From NCBI RefSeq assembly GCF_035984655.1, contig NZ_JAXCHT010000011.1, positions 54,792 to 118,791 of the forward strand: DNA of 64,000 nt, in the 5' to 3' direction. The first letter of the stretch is position 1, and every line of letters begins with the position of its first letter. The position numbers were made by a program, and so were the translations under genes. This stretch comes from Actimicrobium sp035984655 (GTDB taxonomy: Bacteria > Pseudomonadota > Gammaproteobacteria > Burkholderiales > Burkholderiaceae_D). Below the pieces are notes generated by a model. It was not told the origin of the DNA, ran no database searches, and worked only from the letters and a program-made list of their open reading frames with translations. This document shows positions 38,032-47,080 of the stretch, in pieces.

Positions 38032-38844
38032 TCAACCCGTCTTGCGCAAGGCCGCGCCGACATAGCCGTTCAGGCTGTGCTCGGGCGCAAAGGCAATCTC
38101 GCACTGTTTCTCGGCATTGGTCCAGACATCCAGCACCTGATAGCCGAGTTGTTCGAGGGCGCTGAAAAAGCTGGCCTTGTGCTGAATCCGGCACGGGCAA
38201 AAGGCCTTGCCGATGCTTTGCACGGTCCAGTACGCGAGCGAGTCGTGCAGTGGCAGCAGGTTGACCAGCAACCATTCCGGTTGCCGTGGCAGCGCCGCCA
38301 GTTTCTCGGCCAGCGTCTGTTCCAGATACTGCACGCAACCCGACGTGAACAACAGGTCCGCCTGCGCGGCCGGCGCGAAGCTGTCGATGAACGACAGGTG
38401 GCCGGACGGATCACGCTCCAGCGCAATCTCGCAACCGGCTGCCGCCACCGCCGGCACGTCGAACACCTGCCAGCGCAGGCCGTCGGGATAGTCCAGGTAT
38501 TTCTGGTAGGCGTAGTAACTGACGCCAACATGACCACCGAGGTCCACCACGCGCGTGACACCGGCGGCAAAGGCCTTCTGCAGCCACAGCATCATTGGAT
38601 AATCGCCCGGCGACACCCGTTCGATGCGGTCGCGGTACATGCCGGCCGGTCCGGCATGGTCGTAGCCGAGCAGCAGCGTGGTGGGCGCGGCAGCGGCGGC
38701 TTCGGCATAGCTGTGATACACGCCACGACAGGTGCCGTTGTAGTTGCCGCGGCTGAAGTCGGCATCGAAGCGTTGCATGCGCAAGTCCCGGATGCCGGGC
38801 ACGGCCAGCGCACTGTCGAGCATGTGATGAAATCGCGTCCGCAT
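38032..38844 (-). CDS. Methyltransferase, TIGR04325 family
   Basis: A 270-residue protein matching the TIGR04325 methyltransferase family. It opens with a short basic region, has a Rossmann SAM loop (VVDLGGHVGVSYYAY) near residue 92, a second strand at WQVFDVP, and CVQYLEQTL in the middle. Members often occur near polysaccharide or lipid genes and their substrate is unknown. Here it starts 33 bases after astE on the same strand, at the end of the arginine-catabolism block, so read-through is possible. A metabolic link is not shown. Confidence 0.75.
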   Translation of the reverse strand: MRTRFHHMLDSALAVPGIRDLRMQRFDADFSRGNYNGTCRGVYHSYAEAAAAAPTTLLLGYDHAGPAGMYRDRIERVSPGDYPMMLWLQKAFAAGVTRVVDLGGHVGVSYYAYQKYLDYPDGLRWQVFDVPAVAAAGCEIALERDPSGHLSFIDSFAPAAQADLLFTSGCVQYLEQTLAEKLAALPRQPEWLLVNLLPLHDSLAYWTVQSIGKAFCPCRIQHKASFFSALEQLGYQVLDVWTNAEKQCEIAFAPEHSLNGYVGAALRKTG

Positions 38845-38877
38845 CCCGCATCTCCCTCTTTTTTCAAGCGTTCCCGG

Positions 38878-39849
38878 TTACTGTTTTTGCACCACCATCA
38901 GACCAGCGCGATGACCGACCCGCACGTTCGGATTCGGAAACACCACCAGCTCTTCGTCATGCTGCACCCGATACACGATGGCGCCATCGGTGGCGATGAC
39001 CTGATCCTTTGCCAGCGCCGTGAAATTTTGCGTGCTGCCGTCGAAGCTCATGGCAAACGCCTCGCTGTGCTTGATGATTTCCTGCGCCACCGTGAAGACC
39101 AGCGGCGTGGCAGTGCCGGCGGCGACCACGCCGCTGCGCAACAATAAGGCCAGAGTCGCTGCGGCAGGGGCAAAAGCAGCAAGTTCATTGTCGCCGAGCA
39201 AACCGATCTGCCCCAATTCAACCGTGGCGCTGGTGGCCGCCAGCTGTTCTGCCGTAAATGCACTGAAGGTGCCCGCCGAGGTCGGGTTGAGGATGACGGC
39301 GGCAATCCCGGCGTCGCCCAGCAGGCCGGTCAGCGCCCGTTGCTGCGGCGGCGCGATGCAGGCGGGAATGATGGCAAAGGTCGGGTAGCGCGAGGCACGG
39401 ATGGCGGTATGCAAATCCAGATGCCAGCGCGCGCCGCCAGTTGCAAAAAAAGCGCTGGCAGCGGCCATGATCTGGTGCGCCCGCGCTGCTTCCCGCGCCG
39501 TTGCCAGGTCGCCCTGATCACGCCGGAACAAGCGGTTCAGGTCGACGTCGATGAAGCGTTTGGCCAGCGCAATCGCGGCCGGATTGCCGACCACGACCAG
39601 CAGGTTGACCGCCAGTTGCCCGGGCGTCTCGGCCAGCGTCGCCAGCAGTTGCGCCAGCAATTCGATCGGCGCGGTTTCATCACCGTGCACGCCGACCGAG
39701 ATCAGCAGCGACAGCCGCTGCGGATCGGCGCCCAGCTGCAGCATGCCGGGTCCGGGCAGCGCGACCGGCACGCCGGCGGCCGCAAAGCGCGCCGCCAGCG
39801 CACTGAAATCGGCCGCCGCCAGCGCAGCGACTGACGCGCTCGGCATCAT
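38878..39849 (-). CDS. astE: Succinylglutamate desuccinylase
   Basis: Last step of the arginine succinyltransferase pathway, hydrolysing N-succinylglutamate to glutamate and succinate. It is 323 residues of the zinc carboxypeptidase-like AstE/AspA family, with the metal motif VGVHGDETAPIELL near 71-84 and the second histidine in LDLHTAIR. Its ATG overlaps the stop of the upstream glutamate dehydrogenase gene (ATGA), so its translation is coupled to the enzyme that consumes its product, glutamate. The other ast genes lie 7 kb upstream on the same strand. Confidence 0.93.
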   Translation of the reverse strand: MMPSASVAALAAADFSALAARFAAAGVPVALPGPGMLQLGADPQRLSLLISVGVHGDETAPIELLAQLLATLAETPGQLAVNLLVVVGNPAAIALAKRFIDVDLNRLFRRDQGDLATAREAARAHQIMAAASAFFATGGARWHLDLHTAIRASRYPTFAIIPACIAPPQQRALTGLLGDAGIAAVILNPTSAGTFSAFTAEQLAATSATVELGQIGLLGDNELAAFAPAAATLALLLRSGVVAAGTATPLVFTVAQEIIKHSEAFAMSFDGSTQNFTALAKDQVIATDGAIVYRVQHDEELVVFPNPNVRVGHRAGLMVVQKQ

Positions 39850-42800
39850 GCCGCAGCAGCGGTCAGGTCGGCCATCGACCAGACGTCCAGCACGACATTA
39901 TCCAGCGAAGCATCTTCCTCGCGCCGGCTCAGGTTGAGCTTGCCGAGCAAGGCGCTGATGGCCTGACCGGCGTTGTTGCCCAGCTCCGGCAACACTTGCG
40001 TGAGCAAGCGCTGCTGGGTCCGACGCAGCGATTGCAAGGCGTGACCGCGCAGCGCTTCCTGGGTCGGATTGCCGCTGGCCTGCATCAGCGTGCGCTCCAT
40101 CACGTCGATACCCGATTGCTGGCGCAGCGCCATGCCGGCCTGCAGGAACGCCGGCAGGCTCATGCCGGCCGGACGTGGCACCGACAGGGCAGAAAACAGG
40201 AAGTTGGCCACGCCTTCGAGCGCGTCGACCGACGCCACCGCCGCGACAAAATCGGCGGGCAGCCCGGATTGTCCGGACAGCGTCTGCGCCGCACCGGACC
40301 CCAGCCCGATGGCGGCATCGGCAGCACTGAACAACTGCGTCAGTTCATCCATGCTGCCGGGCGCATTGCGCTGCTCCGCCGGCACCGACAGCACGCCGGT
40401 CATGACCGCGCGCTGCAAGGCGCGGGTGCGCTGATCGACCGCCTTCGACACGCCCACCGGCACCGTCAGCGCATGGCGATCGAGCGTGCCGAACAATGGC
40501 GCGAGATTGAGCGCTGCCCAGGCTTGCGCCCAGGCGCAGATGACCTCGGTCTGGCTGACATGATGCAGGCGCGCCAGCGCCGGCACCAGCAGCGGACCAC
40601 AGCGGTTGACCACTTCGTTGGCCAGCACCGTGGCGAGGATGGCATTGGCCAGCGGATGGGCCAGCCCGTTGCGACTGGCTACCAGCGCGCCCGGAAAATA
40701 CGGCGTCAATAATGTGCGCGCCCAGCTTTGTTCGATCAGCGGCGCCTGCGCCAGCACGGCCTTGTAGTGGTTCTTGACGTTGGCAATCACCACCGCCAGT
40801 TCCGGTGCGGCCAGGCCGATCCCGGCGACCTGCCGGCGCGACAGTTCGAATTCGCTTGGCAGCTGTTCCAGTTCGCGCGAGATGACACCCTGCTGTTCCA
40901 GATCGGCGATCAGCGCGGCATACCCGGTCTGCACCAGCGGATCGTTCTGGGCCTGGGTTTCGCGTGTCAGCAGATGGGTTTGCAGCGTGTTGTCGCGCAA
41001 CACCAGCGCTTCGATGTCATCGGTGATTTCGCCCAGCACCTCGTTGCGCCGGGCCGGCGTCAGCAAGCCGGCGTTGACTTCGGTGTCGAGCCAGATCTTG
41101 ACGTTGACTTCATGGTCGGAGCAATCAACGCCGGCAGAGTTGTCGATGGCGTCGGTGAATATGTTGCCGCCCTTGACGGCGAATTCGATCCGGCCATTTT
41201 GCGTCGCGCCGAGATTGCCGCCCTCGGCCACGACCTTGCAGCGCAGTTCATTGCCGTTGACCCGAATGGCGTCGTTGGCGCGATCCTTGACCTGTTCATG
41301 GGTTTCGGTCGAGGCCTTGATGTAGGTGCCGATGCCGCCGTTGTAGAACAGGTCGACCGGCGCCAGCAGAATCTGGTGCAGCAGCGCTTCCGGCGCCAGG
41401 CTGTCGGCTTCGATACCGAGCGCGGCGCGCGCCTCGGGCGACAGCTCGATGCTGCGTGCGCTGCGAGGCCAGACGCCGCCGCCGGCCGAGATCAGCGACT
41501 TGTCATAGTCTTCCCACGACGAGCGCGGCAGCGCAAACATGCGCGTGCGTTCGGCAAAGGAGGTCACCACATTCGGGTTCGGGTCGATGAAGACATGACG
41601 ATGGTCGAACGCCGCCACCAGCTTCAGTTGGCGCGACAGCAGCACGCCGTTGCCGAATACGTCGCCGGACATGTCGCCCACGCCGACCATGGTGATCGGC
41701 GTGGTGTTGATGTCGTGACCCATTTCATAGAAGTGCCGCTTGACGGCTTCCCAGGCGCCCTTGGCGGTAATGCCGAGTTTCTTGTGGTCGTAGCCGTTCG
41801 AGCCGCCCGAGGCGAATGCATCGCCCAGCCAGAAACCACGCTTGACCGCAATGCCGTTGGCGATATCGGAGAAGGTGGCGGTGCCCTTGTCGGCCGCCAC
41901 CACCAGATACGGATCGGGTTCGTCGTAGCAGACCGTCTCGGCCGGTGGAACGATGGCGCCCTGCACGCGGTTGTCGGTCAGGTCGAGCAGTCCGGCGATG
42001 AACAGCCGGTACACCGCTTCGCCTTCGGCCGCGATGACATCGCGCGCAGCGTCTTTCGGCATCATCTTGCAGACGAAGCCGCCCTTGGCGCCGGCCGGGA
42101 CGATGACGGCGTTCTTGACCATCTGTGCCTTGACCAGCCCCATGACTTCAGTGCGATAGTCTTCCATCCGGTCGGACCAGCGCAGGCCACCGCGCGCGAC
42201 CGGCCCGCCGCGCAGATGCACGCCTTCGAAGCGGCGCGAGAACACAAAGATCTCCCGATACGGACGCGGCTCCGGCAGCAGCGCCAGCGCACTGGCATCG
42301 AACTTCAGCAACAGCGTGTCGCCGGTCTGGGCAGTTTGGTAATACGAGGTGCGCAGCGTGGCCAGCATCAGGTCGGCGATGCTGCGCAGGATGTCTTCGG
42401 TGTCGGCGTGATTGACCTCGACCAGATCGGCACGCAAGGTCGCCAGTGCGGCCGTGCCGGCGTCGCGTTGCGCGGCATCGAGCGCCGGGTTGAAGCGGGT
42501 CTGGAAGCTTTCGACCAGCGTGCGCACATGGCCGGGTTGCTTGCGCAGGCAGTCGGCGATATAGCGCAGGCTGAAGCGGCTGCCGGCCTGACGCCAATAG
42601 CTGGCATAGGCGCGGATCACCTGCACTTCACGCATGCGCAGGCCGGCCTCAATCGCCAGGCCATTCATGCGGCCGTCTTCGGCGGCATTGTTGAACAGTG
42701 CCTCGAACAATTCCTGCGCTGCGTCGGCCACCTGCGGGCGCGCCAGTTTGGCGGCGCTGGCCGCGTCGGTGCTGAGCTCCGTAATGAACCAGCAGGTCTC

Positions 42801-44540
42801 GCCAACGGCAATCCGGAAGGTCTGTTCGCGTTCGATTTCGACACCGGCATTGTGCAGCGCCGGCAGGATCGCCGACAGCGCAGGCACGCTGTTGACCGAA
42901 TACAGTCGCACGCTCACGCCGTGGGCCGTGTCGATTTCGATGCGCACGCTGACTGCCGCCGCCGGCGACGCACGCAGCAGGCTCAGCAGATCGCGGTACG
43001 CCACTTGCGGTGCGGTGGCCGTCACATAAGTGCCCGGCAAGGCTGCCAGCATCCGGTGCAGCGCGCTGCGCCTGGCGGCGTCAGCGGTATTCTCGACCAG
43101 TGTGTCGAAGCGGTTGTGCCAGCCTTCGACCGCATCGATCAGCGGTTGGCGAATTTCGGTTTCCAGATCGATGTCGGCGCGCGCCGCGGTCGCAATCAGG
43201 TAGATCCGCGCCAGCGGGCCGTCGCTGACCTGGGTGTCGGCGCGCACATCGGAAGCGCCGGTGAGCTGCTGCAGCTGGCGCGAGATGGTTTTCACCAGCG
43301 CGGCGCTGAAGCGTTCGCTGGGCAGATACACGATGACGTTCAGGTGGCGGTCATACACGTCGCGGCGGGCGAAGACCTTGGTGCGCGGTTGCTTGTACAG
43401 CGAGACCACACTGGTGCACAGGTTGGCCAGCCACTCTGGATCGGCTTCGAACGCTTCGGTGCGTGGCAGCGATTCAAGAATTTCAAGAAATTTTTCAGCG
43501 CGAAACCCCTCGCGGCGCACCCCGGCCAGCGTCAATACCTGCTTGATTCGGCCGCGCGCGAACGGCAGCCGTCCCAGTGCAGTGGCGGCGGCGGCGCGGG
43601 TGAACAGGCCGATGAAACAGTGCTCGCCCTTGAGGGTGCCTTCGGTATCGACATCGCGCACACCGATGAAGTCCAGATGCAGGTCGCGATGCAGCGTCGA
43701 TTGCACGTCGGCCTTGACCACCGACAGCGTGTCGTTGCGGGCGGCCAGCGTATCGAACTCGCCGGGGATGCCGGCCAGGCAGGTGTCGTAGACCGGGTGC
43801 GAGACATCGCGCAGCAGGCCGCTGCGGCTGCCCAGATCGCGCACCAGCTCGCGTTCGCCCGGCAAGGCGCGGTAGTAGGCGTAACCGAACGGCTCGAAGC
43901 CGCCGTCGCGCGCCCATTCGATGAAGGCAGCGACTTCGTTGCCCTCGTCGGTGCGGTTGGCGGCGGCCAGTGCGGCCACGCCGGTCATGCGCTCGGCCAG
44001 CACGGCGGCGTCGCGATGGACCGTGGCGGCATCGGCCGCGACCAGGTGGATGGCCTTGTCCAGCGCCGCCAGCGTGGCCGCATCAAGCGCTTCCGAAAGC
44101 AGGCACAGCACCCATGATTCGAGCGCGGGGGCGCCGGTTCTGGCCGACGCCAGCTGGTCGATTTCGCCGTTGGCGGTGCGTTTCACGGACAGCACCGCAT
44201 TCAGCACCGAGCGTGAGGCAATGCCCAGCTTACGCAGGGCCATCACGAAAGAATCGACCAGGAACGGCACATCAGGATTGACGATCAGCAGCGCAGTGGC
44301 CTGGCCGCCGCGGCCGTCATCGTAGCTGCCGACATCGATCTGGCAACCGTCGACAATGCGCTGCTGCGCCCGCGTGAACGGCTCGACCAGTGCCGATGCC
44401 AGACTGGCCGGCGCGATGCCGCTCAAATCCTCTTCATCGAGCGAGTTCAGCCAGAGTTCGATCAGTCCAGACACCGGGGCGGCCTGGGGCGGTACCAGAG
44501 CAAGGGTTTGCTTGCGCAGATTCTGCGAGATTTCTTTCAT
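39846..44540 (-). CDS. gdhB: NAD-specific glutamate dehydrogenase, 180-kDa type
   Basis: A 1564-residue cytosolic enzyme that deaminates glutamate to 2-oxoglutarate. It belongs to the giant bacterial NAD-GDH class. The catalytic core includes GGLRWSDRMEDYRTEVMGL, KAQMVKNAVIVPAGAKGGF and DMSGDVFGNGVLL. Long N-terminal regulatory (ACT-like) and C-terminal regions flank it. In Pseudomonas this class is induced by arginine together with the aru genes, which matches the context here. The start at 44540 is preceded by GAGGA. It is separated from the ABC transporter genes by a terminator, so it has its own promoter somewhere in 44541-44672. Confidence 0.95.
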   Translation of the reverse strand: MKEISQNLRKQTLALVPPQAAPVSGLIELWLNSLDEEDLSGIAPASLASALVEPFTRAQQRIVDGCQIDVGSYDDGRGGQATALLIVNPDVPFLVDSFVMALRKLGIASRSVLNAVLSVKRTANGEIDQLASARTGAPALESWVLCLLSEALDAATLAALDKAIHLVAADAATVHRDAAVLAERMTGVAALAAANRTDEGNEVAAFIEWARDGGFEPFGYAYYRALPGERELVRDLGSRSGLLRDVSHPVYDTCLAGIPGEFDTLAARNDTLSVVKADVQSTLHRDLHLDFIGVRDVDTEGTLKGEHCFIGLFTRAAAATALGRLPFARGRIKQVLTLAGVRREGFRAEKFLEILESLPRTEAFEADPEWLANLCTSVVSLYKQPRTKVFARRDVYDRHLNVIVYLPSERFSAALVKTISRQLQQLTGASDVRADTQVSDGPLARIYLIATAARADIDLETEIRQPLIDAVEGWHNRFDTLVENTADAARRSALHRMLAALPGTYVTATAPQVAYRDLLSLLRASPAAAVSVRIEIDTAHGVSVRLYSVNSVPALSAILPALHNAGVEIEREQTFRIAVGETCWFITELSTDAASAAKLARPQVADAAQELFEALFNNAAEDGRMNGLAIEAGLRMREVQVIRAYASYWRQAGSRFSLRYIADCLRKQPGHVRTLVESFQTRFNPALDAAQRDAGTAALATLRADLVEVNHADTEDILRSIADLMLATLRTSYYQTAQTGDTLLLKFDASALALLPEPRPYREIFVFSRRFEGVHLRGGPVARGGLRWSDRMEDYRTEVMGLVKAQMVKNAVIVPAGAKGGFVCKMMPKDAARDVIAAEGEAVYRLFIAGLLDLTDNRVQGAIVPPAETVCYDEPDPYLVVAADKGTATFSDIANGIAVKRGFWLGDAFASGGSNGYDHKKLGITAKGAWEAVKRHFYEMGHDINTTPITMVGVGDMSGDVFGNGVLLSRQLKLVAAFDHRHVFIDPNPNVVTSFAERTRMFALPRSSWEDYDKSLISAGGGVWPRSARSIELSPEARAALGIEADSLAPEALLHQILLAPVDLFYNGGIGTYIKASTETHEQVKDRANDAIRVNGNELRCKVVAEGGNLGATQNGRIEFAVKGGNIFTDAIDNSAGVDCSDHEVNVKIWLDTEVNAGLLTPARRNEVLGEITDDIEALVLRDNTLQTHLLTRETQAQNDPLVQTGYAALIADLEQQGVISRELEQLPSEFELSRRQVAGIGLAAPELAVVIANVKNHYKAVLAQAPLIEQSWARTLLTPYFPGALVASRNGLAHPLANAILATVLANEVVNRCGPLLVPALARLHHVSQTEVICAWAQAWAALNLAPLFGTLDRHALTVPVGVSKAVDQRTRALQRAVMTGVLSVPAEQRNAPGSMDELTQLFSAADAAIGLGSGAAQTLSGQSGLPADFVAAVASVDALEGVANFLFSALSVPRPAGMSLPAFLQAGMALRQQSGIDVMERTLMQASGNPTQEALRGHALQSLRRTQQRLLTQVLPELGNNAGQAISALLGKLNLSRREEDASLDNVVLDVWSMADLTAAAA

Positions 44541-44672
44541 GACATCCTCAATCGAATAATGGTTGGGCGTTGCTGCTGCGTCGGCGCTGCGGGTAGCGGC
44601 GCCTCGTGTGCTGCTGAATTTACCTGATTTGTGTCAGTCCATTCGGATTGCTGCCTGCGTTGCGTCACCTTG

Positions 44673-44695
44673 AAAAAAAACCCGCCGGTGCGGGG
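44673..44695 (-). terminator. Rho-independent terminator of the ast/ABC operon
   Basis: Read on minus, the stem CCCGC (44691-44695) pairs with GCGGG (44681-44685) and is followed by eight T. It lies 25 bases past the ABC ATPase stop and separates the transport/ast genes from gdhB-astE. Confidence 0.75.
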
Positions 44696-44719
44696 TAGTG
44701 GTGTTGCGTGATCACACCA

Positions 44720-45472
44720 TTACTGGTTGGCAATCTGGCCGAGAAACGCGCGTATGCGGTCATTGTGCGCGTTCCCGAAAAATTCCTCGGGTGGCGCTTC
44801 ATGCAGGATTCTGCCGTGCTCGAAAAAAATTACCCGGTCGGCCACCTCGCGCGCAAATCCCATCTCGTGCGTGACCACGATCATGGTCATGCCGGAGCGC
44901 GCCAGGTCCTTCATGACGTCGAGGACTTCCTTGATCATTTCGGGGTCGAGCGCGCTGGTCGGTTCATCGAACAACATTACTTTCGGCTGCATCGCCAGCG
45001 AGCGCGCAATCGCCACGCGCTGCTGCTGCCCGCCCGACATCTGGTGCGGGTACTTGTGCGCATGCCCGGCCAGTCCTACCTTGCCGAGCAATTCCAGCGC
45101 CACCACATTGGCCTGTTCGCGTGTCAGTCCACGCAGGCGGCGCGGCGCCAGCGTGATGTTGTCGAGCACGGTCAGATGCGGAAACAGGTTGAAGCTCTGG
45201 AACACCATGCCGACTTCGCGCCGCACCGCGTCGATGTTCTTGAGGTTGTCGTTGAGTTCGATGCCGTCGATGACGATGCGACCGGAGTCATGCGTCTCCA
45301 GCCGGTTGAGCATGCGCAGGAAGGTCGACTTGCCGGAACCGGACGCGCCGATGATGACGGCGACTTCGCCCTGATAAAAACTGGACGAGACGTCCTTGAT
45401 CACGTGCACCGGCCCGAAGTGCTTGTTGACGGCGGTGGCGCTGATCAGCGGCTGCTTGCTATCGGCCTTCAA
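44720..45472 (-). CDS. Polar amino acid ABC transporter ATP-binding protein (HisP/AotP-like)
   Basis: A 250-residue ATPase driving uptake of a basic amino acid. It has Walker A GASGSGKST, the signature MSGGQQQR, Walker B MLFDEPTSALDPE and the switch histidine in VTHEMGF. The reading frame has no ATG at its start; the family N-terminus is obtained only from a TTG at 45472, which overlaps the permease stop codon (TTGA). A coupled TTG start would give low, permease-dependent synthesis. Context points to arginine or ornithine as substrate. Confidence 0.92.
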   Translation of the reverse strand: MKADSKQPLISATAVNKHFGPVHVIKDVSSSFYQGEVAVIIGASGSGKSTFLRMLNRLETHDSGRIVIDGIELNDNLKNIDAVRREVGMVFQSFNLFPHLTVLDNITLAPRRLRGLTREQANVVALELLGKVGLAGHAHKYPHQMSGGQQQRVAIARSLAMQPKVMLFDEPTSALDPEMIKEVLDVMKDLARSGMTMIVVTHEMGFAREVADRVIFFEHGRILHEAPPEEFFGNAHNDRIRAFLGQIANQ

Positions 45473-46248
45473 TGGTGACGCTCCACATCGAGTTGTCGTT
45501 CAATGGCGCCGGAGATCTGCGTCATCACCGAGGTCAGGATCAGGTAGATCGCCGCCACCGTCAAAAACACCGGGATCGGCTGGAACGTGACCGATTGAAT
45601 GCGGTTGCCGATGTTCGACAGCTCCACCACCCCGATCACATAGGCCAGGCTGGAATCCTTGAGCAGCGAGACAAAATTGTTGACCAGCGGCGGCAAGGCG
45701 ATGCGCATGCTTTGCGGAAAAATCACATCACGGAAGGTCTGGAAGGCGGACAGCCCGAGCGAGCGCGCGGCTTCGCTCTGGCCCTTGTGGACCGCCAGGA
45801 TGCCGGAGCGAATCGCCTCGGCATTGTAGGCGCCGGCATTGAGCGACAACGCCACCACCGCCGAATAGAAATCCGACAGCTGCAAGCCCGGCGCCATCGC
45901 CGGCAAGGCCAGGAACACGAACAGCACCTGCACCAGCAATGGCGTGCCACGAATCACCCAGATATAAAAACCGGCGATCCAGCGCAACGGCCACAGCGCC
46001 GACAACTTGCCCAGGGCCGCCAGCATGCCGAGCACGATGCCGATCAGGCCGGACACCACGGTCAGCATCACGGTCACGCGGGCGCCTTCGGCGAACTGCT
46101 GCGCGGCCTCGCCAATCGGCGGCGGCAGCCATGCCATCGGAATCGCCATCAGCCACAGGAACAGCAACAGGCCGATGAATGCGATCGCAATGGTCACCGC
46201 GCTGCGGCGGCGGCGCGACCAGCTGCGCGGCAATACCCCGGTGGTCAT
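45469..46248 (-). CDS. Polar amino acid ABC transporter permease
   Basis: A 259-residue inner-membrane protein with about five membrane segments. It carries the HEAVM-type permease signature around AGAYNAEAIRSGILAVHKGQSEAARSLGLS and the QSMRIALPPLVNNFVSLLKDSSL coupling region. It is the only permease gene here, whereas the Pseudomonas AOT system has two, so this one may form a homodimer. Its ATG overlaps the binding-protein stop (ATGA). Confidence 0.92.
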   Translation of the reverse strand: MTTGVLPRSWSRRRRSAVTIAIAFIGLLLFLWLMAIPMAWLPPPIGEAAQQFAEGARVTVMLTVVSGLIGIVLGMLAALGKLSALWPLRWIAGFYIWVIRGTPLLVQVLFVFLALPAMAPGLQLSDFYSAVVALSLNAGAYNAEAIRSGILAVHKGQSEAARSLGLSAFQTFRDVIFPQSMRIALPPLVNNFVSLLKDSSLAYVIGVVELSNIGNRIQSVTFQPIPVFLTVAAIYLILTSVMTQISGAIERQLDVERHH

Positions 46249-47021
46249 TTGCAACGAATGTCCTCTTTCAGGTATTTTTCCGACAGCGTCTTGTAGGTAC
46301 CATCGGCCATCACGTCGGCCAGCGCCTTGTTGAGTGCACCGATCAGCGCCGTGTTGTCTTTCTTGACGGCAGTGGCGATCGGTTCGACGAACAGGTAGCC
46401 ACCGGCCTTGAGCCCCAGCGCCGGATTATTTTCCAGCATGGTCTTGACGGCGAAGCGGTCGCTGACCCAGGCATCGACCCGGCCGGCCACCAGCGCGGAA
46501 CGGGCATCGGTATCCTGCGGGAAGTTCTTGACCTCCTTGACGCCGGCAATCTTCTTCACATTGGCCATGTAGGTCGAACCGGTTTGCACCGCCACGGTTT
46601 TACCGGCCAGCGATGCGGCATCTTTCATCGCAGCTGATTTGGAGACGATCACGCCGCCGCTGCAGTAGTGTGGATTGGTAAAGCTGACCGCCTTGGCGCG
46701 ATCTTCGGTGACGCCGAACGAGGCAATCACCATGTCCCAGCGGTCCTGGCCCAGTCCGGCCAGCAGGGCGTCAAACGACAGCGCCTTCCATTCGATTTTC
46801 AGCCCCATCTTCTTGGCCATCGCTTCGGCCAGCTCGACTTCAAAGCCGGTCAGTTTGGCGCCCTGGTAGAAATTGAATGGCGGGTAGGCCCCTTCGGTGG
46901 CGGCGATCAGGGTACCCGAGGCCTTGATCTGGTCTAGCGTGCGCGCTTCGGTAACAGTGGCGGTCAGCAGACCGGCGATCAGTGCAACGATCAGGGTGAC
47001 GACGGGCATGCAGCGTTTCAT
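46245..47021 (-). CDS. Basic amino acid ABC transporter substrate-binding protein
   Basis: A 258-residue periplasmic protein of the family 3 solute-binding type. A signal peptide (about 1-26, ending at TEA-RTLDQ) precedes the mature domain with GAYPPFNFYQ, GFEVELAEAMAKKMGL and WDMVIASFGVTEDRAK. Two cysteines near the GGVIV region and in the final DIRCK could form a disulphide. Its position next to astB argues for arginine or ornithine. The start follows AGGAA. Fifty-nine bases without a terminator separate it from astB. Confidence 0.9.
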   Translation of the reverse strand: MKRCMPVVTLIVALIAGLLTATVTEARTLDQIKASGTLIAATEGAYPPFNFYQGAKLTGFEVELAEAMAKKMGLKIEWKALSFDALLAGLGQDRWDMVIASFGVTEDRAKAVSFTNPHYCSGGVIVSKSAAMKDAASLAGKTVAVQTGSTYMANVKKIAGVKEVKNFPQDTDARSALVAGRVDAWVSDRFAVKTMLENNPALGLKAGGYLFVEPIATAVKKDNTALIGALNKALADVMADGTYKTLSEKYLKEDIRCK

Positions 47022-47080
47022 GACTTTCCTGTCTCGGTAAGATGCATTCGGTGGGCTGGATTGGACGCCGTATTATGGTC

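Noticed and set aside
40728..44117. 1129-codon plus-strand open frame opposite gdhB
   Set aside because: Shadow of the glutamate dehydrogenase gene with no recognisable domains.
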